From Mucilaginibacter conchicola (GTDB lineage Bacteria > Bacteroidota > Bacteroidia > Sphingobacteriales > Sphingobacteriaceae): a DNA stretch of 64,000 bases. How positions within the stretch are numbered: position 1 is the stretch's first letter; the number at the start of each line of letters is the position of its first letter. The position numbers were made by a program, and so were the translations under genes. The stretch is taken from the NCBI RefSeq assembly GCF_003432115.1, contig NZ_QWDC01000002.1, positions 1,206,878-1,270,877 of the forward strand. Direction: 5' to 3'. Below the pieces are notes generated by a model, which saw only the letters and a program-made list of their open reading frames with translations, did not search any database and was not told the DNA's origin. Shown piece by piece: positions 43,800 through 51,716 of this stretch.

Positions 43800-44939
43800 A
43801 TGCATTTCGAACTATCAGAAGAACAGAAAATGATACGCCAGGCGGCGCGTGATTTTGCACAGACCGAACTTAAGCCCGGCGTTATTGAGCGCGACGAACA
43901 CCAGAAGTTTCCGGCAGAACAAATAAAGAAACTGGGCGAGCTTGGTTTTATGGGAATGATGGTATCTCCAGAATACGGCGGCAGCGGTATGGATGCGATT
44001 TCCTACTCGCTGGTAATGGAAGAGCTATCTAAGGTTGATGCATCTGCATCGGTTGTGGTATCGGTTAATAACTCGCTGGTATGCTACGGACTGGAAAAAT
44101 ATGGTAACGAAGAACAGAAGCAGAAATACCTGATACCATTGGCCACCGGCGAAGTAATAGGCGCTTTTTGCCTCAGCGAACCCGAGGCCGGTTCTGATGC
44201 AACATCGCAACGCACTACGGCTATTGATATGGGCGACCACTACCTGCTTAATGGTACAAAGAATTGGATCACCAATGGTAGCACGGCATCTACCTATATA
44301 GTAATGGCCCAAACGGATGCCAGCAAGAAACACCATGGCATTAACGCCCTCATAGTGGAGAAGGGCATGGAAGGCTTTACTATTGGCCCCAAAGAAAATA
44401 AGATGGGCATCCGCGGATCTGATACGCACTCGCTGATGTTTACCGATGTTAAAGTGCCAAAAGCTAACCGCATAGGCGAGGAAGGTTTCGGTTTCAAATT
44501 CGCGATGGCCACGCTGGAAGGTGGCAGGATTGGGATAGCATCGCAGGCATTGGGTATTGCAGCCGGCGCTTATGAGCTATCGGTACAATACGCAAAAGAA
44601 CGCCAGGCATTTGGTAAAACACTGGCCGATCTGCAAGCCATCCAATTTAAACTGGCCGATATGGCTACCGAGATTGACGCCGCCCGTTTGCTTTGCCATC
44701 GTGCAGCTTGGTTGAAAGATAACGGCCAGCTTTACGCACAAGCGGCATCAATGGCAAAATTATTTGCTTCAGAAACGGCAATGCGCACTACGGTAGAGGC
44801 TGTGCAGATCCACGGTGGCTACGGTTACGTAAAAGAATACCACGTTGAACGATTGATGCGCGATGCCAAGATCACCCAGATCTACGAGGGCACTTCAGAA
44901 ATTCAGCGCATTGTAATATCGCGCGGGGTATTAAAGTAA
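43800..44939 (+). CDS. Acyl-CoA dehydrogenase
   Basis: The FAD-dependent beta-oxidation enzyme (379 residues) oxidises acyl-CoA to trans-2-enoyl-CoA and passes electrons to ETF. Domains in order are the N-terminal helices (LSEEQKMIRQAARDFAQTEL), the FAD-contact middle strands (GAFCLSEPEAGSDATSQRTT, NGTKNWITNGSTASTYIVMA) and the C-terminal helices (ERQAFGKTLADLQAIQFKLA). Family signatures and the catalytic Glu are in QIHGGYGYVKEYHVERLMRD and ITQIYEGTSEIQRIV. The length is typical of short/branched-chain or butyryl-CoA type enzymes; chain specificity is not resolved. It is a single gene, with a weak -7-like box (TATATTTA) just before the ATG. Confidence 0.95.
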   Translation: MHFELSEEQKMIRQAARDFAQTELKPGVIERDEHQKFPAEQIKKLGELGFMGMMVSPEYGGSGMDAISYSLVMEELSKVDASASVVVSVNNSLVCYGLEKYGNEEQKQKYLIPLATGEVIGAFCLSEPEAGSDATSQRTTAIDMGDHYLLNGTKNWITNGSTASTYIVMAQTDASKKHHGINALIVEKGMEGFTIGPKENKMGIRGSDTHSLMFTDVKVPKANRIGEEGFGFKFAMATLEGGRIGIASQALGIAAGAYELSVQYAKERQAFGKTLADLQAIQFKLADMATEIDAARLLCHRAAWLKDNGQLYAQAASMAKLFASETAMRTTVEAVQIHGGYGYVKEYHVERLMRDAKITQIYEGTSEIQRIVISRGVLK

Positions 44940-44954
44940 TTTCGGCGATTTTAC

Positions 44955-44989
44955 TACTTTTGTAAAGTCTACTAATTTTATAGACTTTA
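44955..44989 (+). promoter_or_regulatory. Promoter and perfect hairpin/dyad upstream of the TlpA-like gene
   Basis: TACTTTTG (44955-44962) is an exact TAnnTTTG box. It is directly followed by TAAAGTCTA (44963-44971) and TAGACTTTA (44981-44989), a perfect 9-bp inverted repeat with a 9-base spacer that ends five bases before the ATG. It is either an operator at the transcription start or a leader hairpin that masks the start region. Confidence 0.6.
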
Positions 44990-44994
44990 TCAAG

Positions 44995-46227
44995 ATGTTC
45001 AAAAAGATATTAAGCAGCGCGGTATTTGTTGCCGCGCTTTTTCAGATAAGCGCTGCACAAACCAAACTACAGACCGGTACATGGAGAGGTGTTTTAAAAA
45101 CCGCATCGGCCAACGAGATCCCTTTCAATTTTGATGTCACCACAGCAGGCGGCAAGCAAGAGCTATATATTATAAACAGTACCGAGCGTTTTAAAGTGAC
45201 AGATGTTACTGCAAAAGGCGATTCGGTATTTATAAAAATGCCTTTGTTTGATTCGGAGTTTAAGCTAAAGCAGAATGGCAAGCAATTAGCGGGGCAATAC
45301 ATTAAGCACCTTGCGGATAAAGATGTGCCGATGGAGTTTACCGCTACACCGGCACAGAAATGGCGTTTCTTTGAAAAGCCTGCCAAAGCGGATAAAAACG
45401 TTGAAGGTCGCTGGTCGGCCATAATGGGAGAGGGCGATGGCCGCGATACCACTGTTGGGGAGTTTAAGCAAGCGGGACAAAAAGTAACCGGCACTTTCCT
45501 GACCACTACCGGAGACTACCGTTTTCTGGAAGGTACTGTGAACGGTGATAGCCTTTACCTGTCTTGTTTTGATGGTGGGCATGCCTTTTTATTCACCGCT
45601 AAAGTTGCGGATAACAACACGATCACCGATGGCAAATTCTACTCAGGACTAACCGGTAAATCCGTGTGGACTGCGGTTAGGGACGAAAATGCAAAACTGC
45701 CGGATGCTTATTCTTTAGCCGCACTAAAACCCGGTTATAAAAAGATCGACTTTACTTTTAAAGATCTCAACGGCAAACCGGTATCGCTAAGCGATGATAG
45801 GTTCAAGAATAAAGTAGTTATCCTGCAGGTGATGGGTTCATGGTGCCCTAACTGTATGGATGAGACAGCTTATATGGTTAATTACTATAAAAAATACCAG
45901 AAACGTGGTGTAGAGGTAGTTGGCCTGGCTTATGAACGCACTACTGATTTTGCCAAATCGCAACGTGCGGTTACGCAGATCAAGAACCGTTTTGATGTTC
46001 AGTATCCGTTATTAATAACCGGCTACACCAGTAATAAGGTAGAAACTGCCAAAAGCCTGCCTGCGTTAACCAAAGTAGTAGGTTTTCCAACTACTATCAT
46101 CATTGATAAAAAGGGCGATGTGCGTAAGATCCACACAGGCTTTAACGGCCCGGGCACCGGCGAACACTATACCGAGTTTATTACCGAATTTGAGAAGCTT
46201 ACTGATGATCTGCTTGCTGAGAAGTAA
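44995..46227 (+). CDS. Secreted TlpA/ResA-like thioredoxin-fold protein
   Basis: The 410-residue protein has a signal peptide (FVAALFQISAAQTK), an N-terminal beta-rich domain (~20-245) seen in many Bacteroidota TlpA-like proteins, and a C-terminal thioredoxin domain (~255-410). The redox motif is W283-C284-P-N-C287 (GSWCPNCMDETAYM). The cis-proline lies in VVGFPTTIIIDKKGDVRKIH. It probably reduces or isomerises disulfides in periplasmic or outer-membrane proteins. The WCPNC centre differs from the common WCxPC form of TlpA. It is transcribed alone from a promoter carrying a striking inverted repeat. Confidence 0.9.
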   Translation: MFKKILSSAVFVAALFQISAAQTKLQTGTWRGVLKTASANEIPFNFDVTTAGGKQELYIINSTERFKVTDVTAKGDSVFIKMPLFDSEFKLKQNGKQLAGQYIKHLADKDVPMEFTATPAQKWRFFEKPAKADKNVEGRWSAIMGEGDGRDTTVGEFKQAGQKVTGTFLTTTGDYRFLEGTVNGDSLYLSCFDGGHAFLFTAKVADNNTITDGKFYSGLTGKSVWTAVRDENAKLPDAYSLAALKPGYKKIDFTFKDLNGKPVSLSDDRFKNKVVILQVMGSWCPNCMDETAYMVNYYKKYQKRGVEVVGLAYERTTDFAKSQRAVTQIKNRFDVQYPLLITGYTSNKVETAKSLPALTKVVGFPTTIIIDKKGDVRKIHTGFNGPGTGEHYTEFITEFEKLTDDLLAEK

Positions 46228-46372
46228 GCAGATTTTCATCAAAACAAATACCCTATAGGGTTGTAGTAGGTATCAACTTATTACATTGTTACGCATTTAA
46301 CGCCGGGTTAAATAAATTACAATTTACCCGTGCTGCAAGGTGCTTTTTGTAACATTGTACAAATATTGATAC

Positions 46373-47347
46373 TTGACCGCTTCTGCCAAAAAGATACTCT
46401 CGTACCTGCTTAAAGCATCCATACTTGTTTTAACGGTTCTGTTCGTCTACAATAAACTGCTTACCAAAAATGATAGTTTGCAGCAGTTTAAGCAATTAAC
46501 TTCGGCCATAGGCCACAACCAGGTTATTTATACCATGGTTGTAGTTGTGCTGCTAATGGTGGTTAACTGGTTGCTTGAGAGTTTTAAATGGCAGTATCTG
46601 GCCAAAAAACTAACACCCATTTCTATATGGCAAGCTGTTGAGGCCGTTTTTTGCGGATTAAGCTGGGCCATTTTTACACCAAACCGTATAGGTGAGTATG
46701 GCGGTCGTGTGATGTTTTTGCCTAACCGCAAACGTATCCACGGGATATTTGCCATGGCTGTTGGCGCCTTTGCGCAAAATGTGATCACTAACCTGGTTGG
46801 TATCCTGGCCACACTTTGGTTCATTTGGAATTTTTTGAATTGGAATATCTGGCTATTTACAGGCGTAGCAGTTTTATCTATTGCTTTTTTAACACTGTTC
46901 CTGATGTTGTACTTCAATATCAGCACATTGGTAAGTTGGTTGGATAAAATAAGTTTCCTGAAAAAATTCCGCCGGTTTTTTGATATCATGGGGCGATATG
47001 ATAAACGCGAATTGTTTACTGTGTTTGGTTATAGCCTGGCTCGTTTTTTTGTATTCTCGTTCCAGTATTATTTGGTTATTAACCTGCTGTTGCCAGGGCT
47101 GCCATTCTTCAGCATGATCATGACGGTATTAGTGTTCATCTTCATCCAGTCGGCTATGCCATCGCTGGACCTTTTAGATATCGGCGTGCGTAGTTTTACG
47201 GCTATGCACTTATTTTTGTATATAACCAATCAGCAAATCGCTATTATTGCAGCGGTATCATCTATCTGGCTTATCAACCTGATCATACCTGCCATTATCG
47301 GTTCTGTATTTGTATTTAAATTAAGATTCTTTGATCGTACTGCATAG
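46373..47347 (+). CDS. Integral membrane flippase-like protein (lysylphosphatidylglycerol synthase TM domain/UPF0104 family)
   Basis: The 324-residue protein has about eight membrane helices, for example ILVLTVLFVYNKLL, VIYTMVVVVLLMVVNWLL, WLFTGVAVLSIAFLTLFLML and MIMTVLVFIFIQSAMPSLDL. The motif WAIFTPNRIGEYGGR is the signature of the MprF/AglD-like membrane domain thought to flip or carry lipids. A TTG start at 46373 is used because an in-frame stop lies just upstream and no ATG is near. It overlaps the glycosyltransferase gene by 17 bases, so the two are translationally coupled. The pair may glycosylate and translocate a lipid-linked product; the substrate is unknown. Confidence 0.85.
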   Translation: MTASAKKILSYLLKASILVLTVLFVYNKLLTKNDSLQQFKQLTSAIGHNQVIYTMVVVVLLMVVNWLLESFKWQYLAKKLTPISIWQAVEAVFCGLSWAIFTPNRIGEYGGRVMFLPNRKRIHGIFAMAVGAFAQNVITNLVGILATLWFIWNFLNWNIWLFTGVAVLSIAFLTLFLMLYFNISTLVSWLDKISFLKKFRRFFDIMGRYDKRELFTVFGYSLARFFVFSFQYYLVINLLLPGLPFFSMIMTVLVFIFIQSAMPSLDLLDIGVRSFTAMHLFLYITNQQIAIIAAVSSIWLINLIIPAIIGSVFVFKLRFFDRTA

Positions 47348-48461
47348 TTCTGTTTCTTTATTGCTCACGGGTTTGTATCTGTTTGTGGTTGCTTATCTAA
47401 TAAAAGGATGGGCGGCACTAAAACGCAGTAAGCTTGATGGAGCCCCGCTTGTTACCCGTATAACTATATTGATCGCCGCCCGTAACGAAGCTGAGCGTAT
47501 CCATCTTACCATTGAAGATATCCTGGCTCAGGATTATCCAAAACATCTTACAGAGATCATCATTGTAGATGATCACTCTACTGATGATACGGCCAACATC
47601 ATCCGCAGCTATGCCGACCGTGGAGTAAAGTTGCTGCAGTTAAACGAGGATAAACCCCTTAACTCCTACAAAAAGAAAGCTATTGCCGAAGCGATAGCCA
47701 GCTCAACCGGCGAGCTGATGGTTTGTACCGATGCAGATTGCCGCATGGGCAGTAAATGGCTATCAACAATTGTTTCATACTTTGAGATTAAAAAGCCGGT
47801 AATGATCTCATCGCCGGTAACTTATTTTGAAGAGACCTCATTGTTTGAGCGTTTGCAAACTTTAGAGTTTGGTTACCTTATTGGCATTGGTGCTGCATTT
47901 ATTGGTAACGGTCGTGCATCAACCTGCAACGGGGCCAATTTTGCTTACCGTAAGGATGTGTTTTATGAAGTTGGCGGTTTTAAAGGTATTGACGACCTGG
48001 CATCAGGCGATGATGAATTGCTGTTGCAAAAGGTAGCCGAAGTTTACCCCCACCAAATAGGATTTTTAAAGGAACGCGATGCTGTGGTTTATACCCATGC
48101 CAAACATACCCTGAAAGAGTTTTTGCAGCAAAGGCGCAGGTGGGCTTCAAAATCTACCCGTTATAAGGATAAGAAAGTTGTTGCCCTGGCAGTTTGTATC
48201 TGGTTGTTTAACCTATCGTTATTGGTTAACGCGGCAATGAGTTTTTATAACTTAAATTATCTGCTGCTATTTTTGGTACAGTTTCTTTTAAAATATTTGA
48301 TAGAGGCAGCCTTCTTGTTGCCTATCACATCATTCTTTAAGCGCCCGGGGCTGGTTTCACTACTCATCATTTTGGGGCCTATTCATATCCTGTACTTTGT
48401 GTACGTAGGTTTAATGGGTAACACCCGCCGCTATGCCTGGAAGGGTAGGGTGGTTAGATAA
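47331..48461 (+). CDS. Family 2 glycosyltransferase, membrane-anchored
   Basis: The 376-residue processive-type GT2 has an N-terminal membrane helix (LLTGLYLFVVAYLIKGWAAL), a GT-A catalytic domain (~40-270) and C-terminal helices (~275-360). Motifs are ITILIAARNEAERIHLTIED, EIIIVDDHSTDDT, the nucleotide-sugar DxD in VCTDADCRMG, the acceptor-site GGFKGIDDLASGDDELL (ED-like) and QQRRRWASKS (Q/RxxRW). These match transferases acting on lipid or polysaccharide acceptors. The TTG start at 47331 lies inside the preceding flippase-like gene. A role in glycolipid or envelope glycan synthesis is likely, but the sugar and acceptor are unknown. Confidence 0.92.
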   Translation: MIVLHSSVSLLLTGLYLFVVAYLIKGWAALKRSKLDGAPLVTRITILIAARNEAERIHLTIEDILAQDYPKHLTEIIIVDDHSTDDTANIIRSYADRGVKLLQLNEDKPLNSYKKKAIAEAIASSTGELMVCTDADCRMGSKWLSTIVSYFEIKKPVMISSPVTYFEETSLFERLQTLEFGYLIGIGAAFIGNGRASTCNGANFAYRKDVFYEVGGFKGIDDLASGDDELLLQKVAEVYPHQIGFLKERDAVVYTHAKHTLKEFLQQRRRWASKSTRYKDKKVVALAVCIWLFNLSLLVNAAMSFYNLNYLLLFLVQFLLKYLIEAAFLLPITSFFKRPGLVSLLIILGPIHILYFVYVGLMGNTRRYAWKGRVVR

Positions 48462-48529
48462 ATGTCTAAACAACCGTTGTTAGCAGTATTTTAAAAAAAC
48501 CGCATTTTTGACTTTCTAAAATATATTAT

Positions 48530-49798
48530 TTGTCTATTTTAGACAGGGTATTACCAAAAATGCAAAACTACCAGGAAAGCTCGGGCGAAGATGAACTCAT
48601 CAGGCTGCTTCTTAAACGGCAGTCGGAGTTAAACTCTTTATTAGAGGTAACCCGTGCTATCAATAAAAATACCCCTACTACCACGCTGTTCCAGATGCTT
48701 GAGGTGATCCTGAAGAACTACCTGCAGATAGGCAAGTTCAGGTTCATGATAGAGAAGAACAGTACCTTCACTTGCATTGCTAAGTACGGGGGTAATATCG
48801 AGTCGCCCACGGTGCTAAACAATACCTGGCCGCTCTTGAGCAAACTCAAATCACCTGCACCACTGCATGAGCATACCGATAAGGTGTTGAGCACTTACAA
48901 TTACTTTATTCCTATTTATCATAAAAATAAAGCACTTGCTTTTGCCCTCATCGGCGATTTTGATACTTCGGGCGATATGCTCAGTAACGATCTCAACTTT
49001 ATCCAGACACTGATAAACGTAATTGTGGTAGCGTTGGAGAACAAAAGATTGTTCCGCGAGCGCTTGCAAGCCGAACGTTTTCAACGCGAGATGGAGCTGG
49101 CCGTAGAGGTACAGAATATGCTGGTACCCATGCGCGAGCATAAGGAAGACAGTGTAGAGGTGGATGCCAAGTACCTGCCCCACCAGGATATCGGTGGCGA
49201 TTATTTTGACTTTTTCCGTTTGAACGAGAACGAGTTTATGTGGTGTGTCGCCGATGTATCGGGCAAGGGAATTTCGGCAGCATTGCTTATGGCGAATTTT
49301 CAGGCCAGTTTGCACGGGCTGGTTGCTATCGAGGATGACCTCACCACTGTAGTAGAACGCCTCAACAAAATAGTGCTGCGCAATACCCAGGGCGAACGTT
49401 TCATTACCCTTTTCCTGGCCAAGTATAACGAGAAGACCCGAAAGCTCAACTATATCAACGCCGGGCATAACCCCACTATTTTATACGCCGAAGGTGGGGC
49501 TGTGCAACTGAAACTGGGTACCACTATGATAGGTGCTTTTGATGATCTGCCCTTCCTTAACGAAGGCGAGATTGATGTGGAACCGGGCAGCCTGTTATTT
49601 AATTACACAGACGGACTGATGGATCTTGAATCGCTGAGCGCCAAAAACTGGAACGAGGATAAGATGATGGAGTATGTGATAGACAACGGCGAACTTACCC
49701 CCGATGCTTTCAACGAAGGCCTGATGCACCACATCAATAACGTGGTAAAAGGTAAGCTGATAGATGATATTACTTTGCTTACTTTACGAATCACCTAA
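48530..49798 (+). CDS. GAF-like sensor with SpoIIE-type PP2C serine phosphatase
   Basis: The 422-residue cytoplasmic protein has an N-terminal GAF-like domain (~35-180) and a short coiled segment (ENKRLFRERLQAERFQREME). A SpoIIE/RsbU-type Ser/Thr phosphatase domain follows (~200-420). Metal-binding motifs are present: PHQDIGGDYFDFFRL, CVADVSGKGISAALLMANFQ, INAGHNPTILY and FNYTDGLMDLES. Such proteins dephosphorylate anti-sigma antagonists in partner-switching or act on other signalling targets. No partner STAS or HPK gene is in the window. The start is TTG 48530 or ATG 48560; the ATG is plausible because an AT-rich TATTATTTG overlaps the TTG. Confidence 0.9.
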   Translation: MSILDRVLPKMQNYQESSGEDELIRLLLKRQSELNSLLEVTRAINKNTPTTTLFQMLEVILKNYLQIGKFRFMIEKNSTFTCIAKYGGNIESPTVLNNTWPLLSKLKSPAPLHEHTDKVLSTYNYFIPIYHKNKALAFALIGDFDTSGDMLSNDLNFIQTLINVIVVALENKRLFRERLQAERFQREMELAVEVQNMLVPMREHKEDSVEVDAKYLPHQDIGGDYFDFFRLNENEFMWCVADVSGKGISAALLMANFQASLHGLVAIEDDLTTVVERLNKIVLRNTQGERFITLFLAKYNEKTRKLNYINAGHNPTILYAEGGAVQLKLGTTMIGAFDDLPFLNEGEIDVEPGSLLFNYTDGLMDLESLSAKNWNEDKMMEYVIDNGELTPDAFNEGLMHHINNVVKGKLIDDITLLTLRIT

Positions 49799-49816
49799 CT
49801 CTCTTAATATTTATGG

Positions 49817-49833
49817 TTGCACCGTTGGTGCAA
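49817..49833. repeat. Short hairpin in the convergent region before radA
   Basis: TTGCACC-gtt-GGTGCAA is a perfect 7-bp stem 18 bases after the phosphatase stop. The rest of 49834-49982 has phrases such as ACCTAACGGAG and CTTCTACGGAG that look like degenerate intergenic repeats. No T-run follows, so a terminator role is uncertain. Confidence 0.4.
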
Positions 49834-49982
49834 AAGGTTGGTAGGAGAACAATGATATTATCATTGCATGCCGTAGATATGCCACACCGCGTTTATGTAC
49901 CGCACCTAACGGAGCGAATATCATTTATGTTTGATAGGATACCGACCTTTAACTTCTACGGAGTTTCTTGGAAATAGATTTT

Positions 49983-51422
49983 CTACCCAAACAACAATCC
50001 AAATACTTCTTCTATACGGCCTACCGGTTTTACATCAATAGTATAGCGCGAAAGGTCAAGCTTACCTTTATCTTTTGCCGCCGATGGCATGTTGTATTTG
50101 GAGATAAAGATCTGCTCAAAACCCAGCTTTTGTGCTTCGGCAATGCGTTGCTCCACACGGTTTACAGCGCGGATCTCGCCCGATAAACCAATCTCTCCCG
50201 CAAAGCAAACTTTGGCAGAAATGGGGATATCCTCATGCGATGAGATGATGGCCGCCGCGAGGCCCAAATCAATAGCCGGGTCTTCTACACGGATACCGCC
50301 TGTGATATTCAGGAATACATCTTTTGCTCCAAGGCGGAAACCGCAGCGTTTCTCCAGCACGGCGAGCAGCATGCTCATACGTTTAGTGTCAAAGCCCGTT
50401 GCGGTGCGCTGTGGCGTGCCATAAGGCGATGCGCTCACTAAAGCTTGTGTTTCTATCAGCATCGGTCTCATGCCCTCTAAAGTGGCCGATATAGTGATGC
50501 CGCTTAAGCCATCCTCGCGTTGCGACAATAATATCTCTGAGGGGTTAGATACCTCGCGCAAGCCCTCGCCAAGCATTTCGTAAATACCCAGCTCAGATGA
50601 TGACCCGAAACGGTTTTTGATGGTACGCAAGATACGGTAAACATGATGGCGGTCGCCTTCAAACTGCAGCACGGTATCTACCATGTGCTCCAATATTTTC
50701 GGGCCGGCTATCATACCATCTTTGGTAATATGCCCTATCAGGAACACGGGGGTAGAAGTTTCCTTTGCAAATCGCAGCAGTTCTGCTGTACACTCCCTCA
50801 CCTGCGACACGCTCCCCGGCGTAGATTCCACATGCGCCGAGTGCAGGGTCTGTATCGAATCTATCACCAATACGTCAGGCTGTAATTCTTCTATCTGTTT
50901 AAATATGTTTTGGGTAGAGGTCTCAGTTAATATATAACAACCTTTTTCCTCTTCCGACTTTTGACTTTTGACTTTTGACTTTTCACTTTCGCGAAGGCGC
51001 TCAGCTCTCATCTTTATCTGATGGTCGCTTTCCTCGCCCGATACATATAGCACCTTTACATTGGGCATATTCAAAGCCAGCTGCAGCATTAGGGTTGATT
51101 TACCTATGCCCGGCTCGCCGCCTATGAGTACTAATGAACCTGCAACAATGCCGCCGCCTAAAACACGGTTAAACTCCTTATCAGGCGTAAGCAGGCGATG
51201 CTCTTCCCTAAAGGTGATATCTGCTACCTCAACCGGCTTATTGGCGCGCTGTAGCGATGTTGAAGCGCTGCTGGTTTTCCAGTCAGGTACGCTGGCGTTA
51301 CCTTTTTCCAGTATTTCCTCAACAAAAGTATTCCACTGCTGGCAGCTTGGGCATTTGCCCAGCCATTTAGGTGATTCGTAGCCACAGCTCTGGCAGAAAT
51401 AAGCAATTTTGGTTTTAGCCAT
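49983..51422 (-). CDS. radA: DNA repair protein RadA (Sms), with an internal heptamer-repeat insertion
   Basis: The 479-residue hexameric branch-migration helicase acts in homologous recombination. The start at 51420-51422 (MAKTKIAYFC) fits the family. Features are the N-terminal zinc finger (CQSCGYESPKWLGKCPSC), Walker A (LIGGEPGIGKSTLMLQLAL), Walker B (DVLVIDSIQTLHSA), the RadA-specific KNRFG motif (IKNRFGSSSELGIYEM) and the C-terminal Lon-like domain (VFLNITGGIRVEDPAIDLGL). Between the ATPase strands, residues ~143-160 read RESEKSKVKSQKSEEEKG, a low-complexity segment encoded by four exact heptamers. The frame is open in this copy number. The gene converges on the SpoIIE phosphatase. Confidence 0.96.
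   Translation of the reverse strand: MAKTKIAYFCQSCGYESPKWLGKCPSCQQWNTFVEEILEKGNASVPDWKTSSASTSLQRANKPVEVADITFREEHRLLTPDKEFNRVLGGGIVAGSLVLIGGEPGIGKSTLMLQLALNMPNVKVLYVSGEESDHQIKMRAERLRESEKSKVKSQKSEEEKGCYILTETSTQNIFKQIEELQPDVLVIDSIQTLHSAHVESTPGSVSQVRECTAELLRFAKETSTPVFLIGHITKDGMIAGPKILEHMVDTVLQFEGDRHHVYRILRTIKNRFGSSSELGIYEMLGEGLREVSNPSEILLSQREDGLSGITISATLEGMRPMLIETQALVSASPYGTPQRTATGFDTKRMSMLLAVLEKRCGFRLGAKDVFLNITGGIRVEDPAIDLGLAAAIISSHEDIPISAKVCFAGEIGLSGEIRAVNRVEQRIAEAQKLGFEQIFISKYNMPSAAKDKGKLDLSRYTIDVKPVGRIEEVFGLLFG
50956..50983. repeat. Four perfect tandem heptamers GACTTTT inside radA
   Basis: GACTTTT is repeated at 50956-50962, 50963-50969, 50970-50976 and 50977-50983 (AAAAGTC on the coding strand). 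Imperfect copies flank it. Because 7 is not a multiple of 3, gain or loss of one unit shifts the radA reading frame; only changes of three units keep it. Confidence 0.95.
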
Positions 51423-51503
51423 TGTTTGGATGTGCAGATTACAGATGTGCAAATATGTAGATTATTTTGCTATTAAAATTAGCAAAAATTATGAACTTTC
51501 GTC

Positions 51504-51524
51504 ATGCCGAATTTATTTCGGCAT
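51504..51524. repeat. Short palindromic intergenic element (ATGCCGAA family)
   Basis: ATGCCGAA-tttat-TTCGGCAT is a perfect 8-bp stem preceded by GTC and followed by CTCAC, the usual look of a short dispersed repeat. It lies between radA and RNase G ends/starts and is not followed by a T-run. Confidence 0.5.
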
Positions 51525-51644
51525 CTCACCTTCATAGCAAATTTGGAAGAGTGTTCTATAGCAGTCAATCTAACCCACTTTCTGCATTCTTATAAATCAA
51601 CGTGGTGATGAGGAGCAGGCAACAGGAACTTAATAAACACAAAA

Positions 51645-51706
51645 AGAGCAGCCGTTTCTAAAACGGCTGCTCTTTCCTTCATCTGCACTCCCGATAGCAA
51701 TCGGGA
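51645..51706 (-). terminator. RNase G terminator plus adjacent hairpin
   Basis: Downstream of the RNase G stop, a first hairpin (ATCGGGA/TCCCGAT, 51689-51706) is followed by a perfect 13-bp stem, AGAGCAGCCGTTT with AAACGGCTGCTCT (51645-51673). On the minus strand the latter ends in TTTTTGTG, a strong intrinsic terminator. Confidence 0.85.
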
Positions 51707-51716
51707 TGCACATCTA

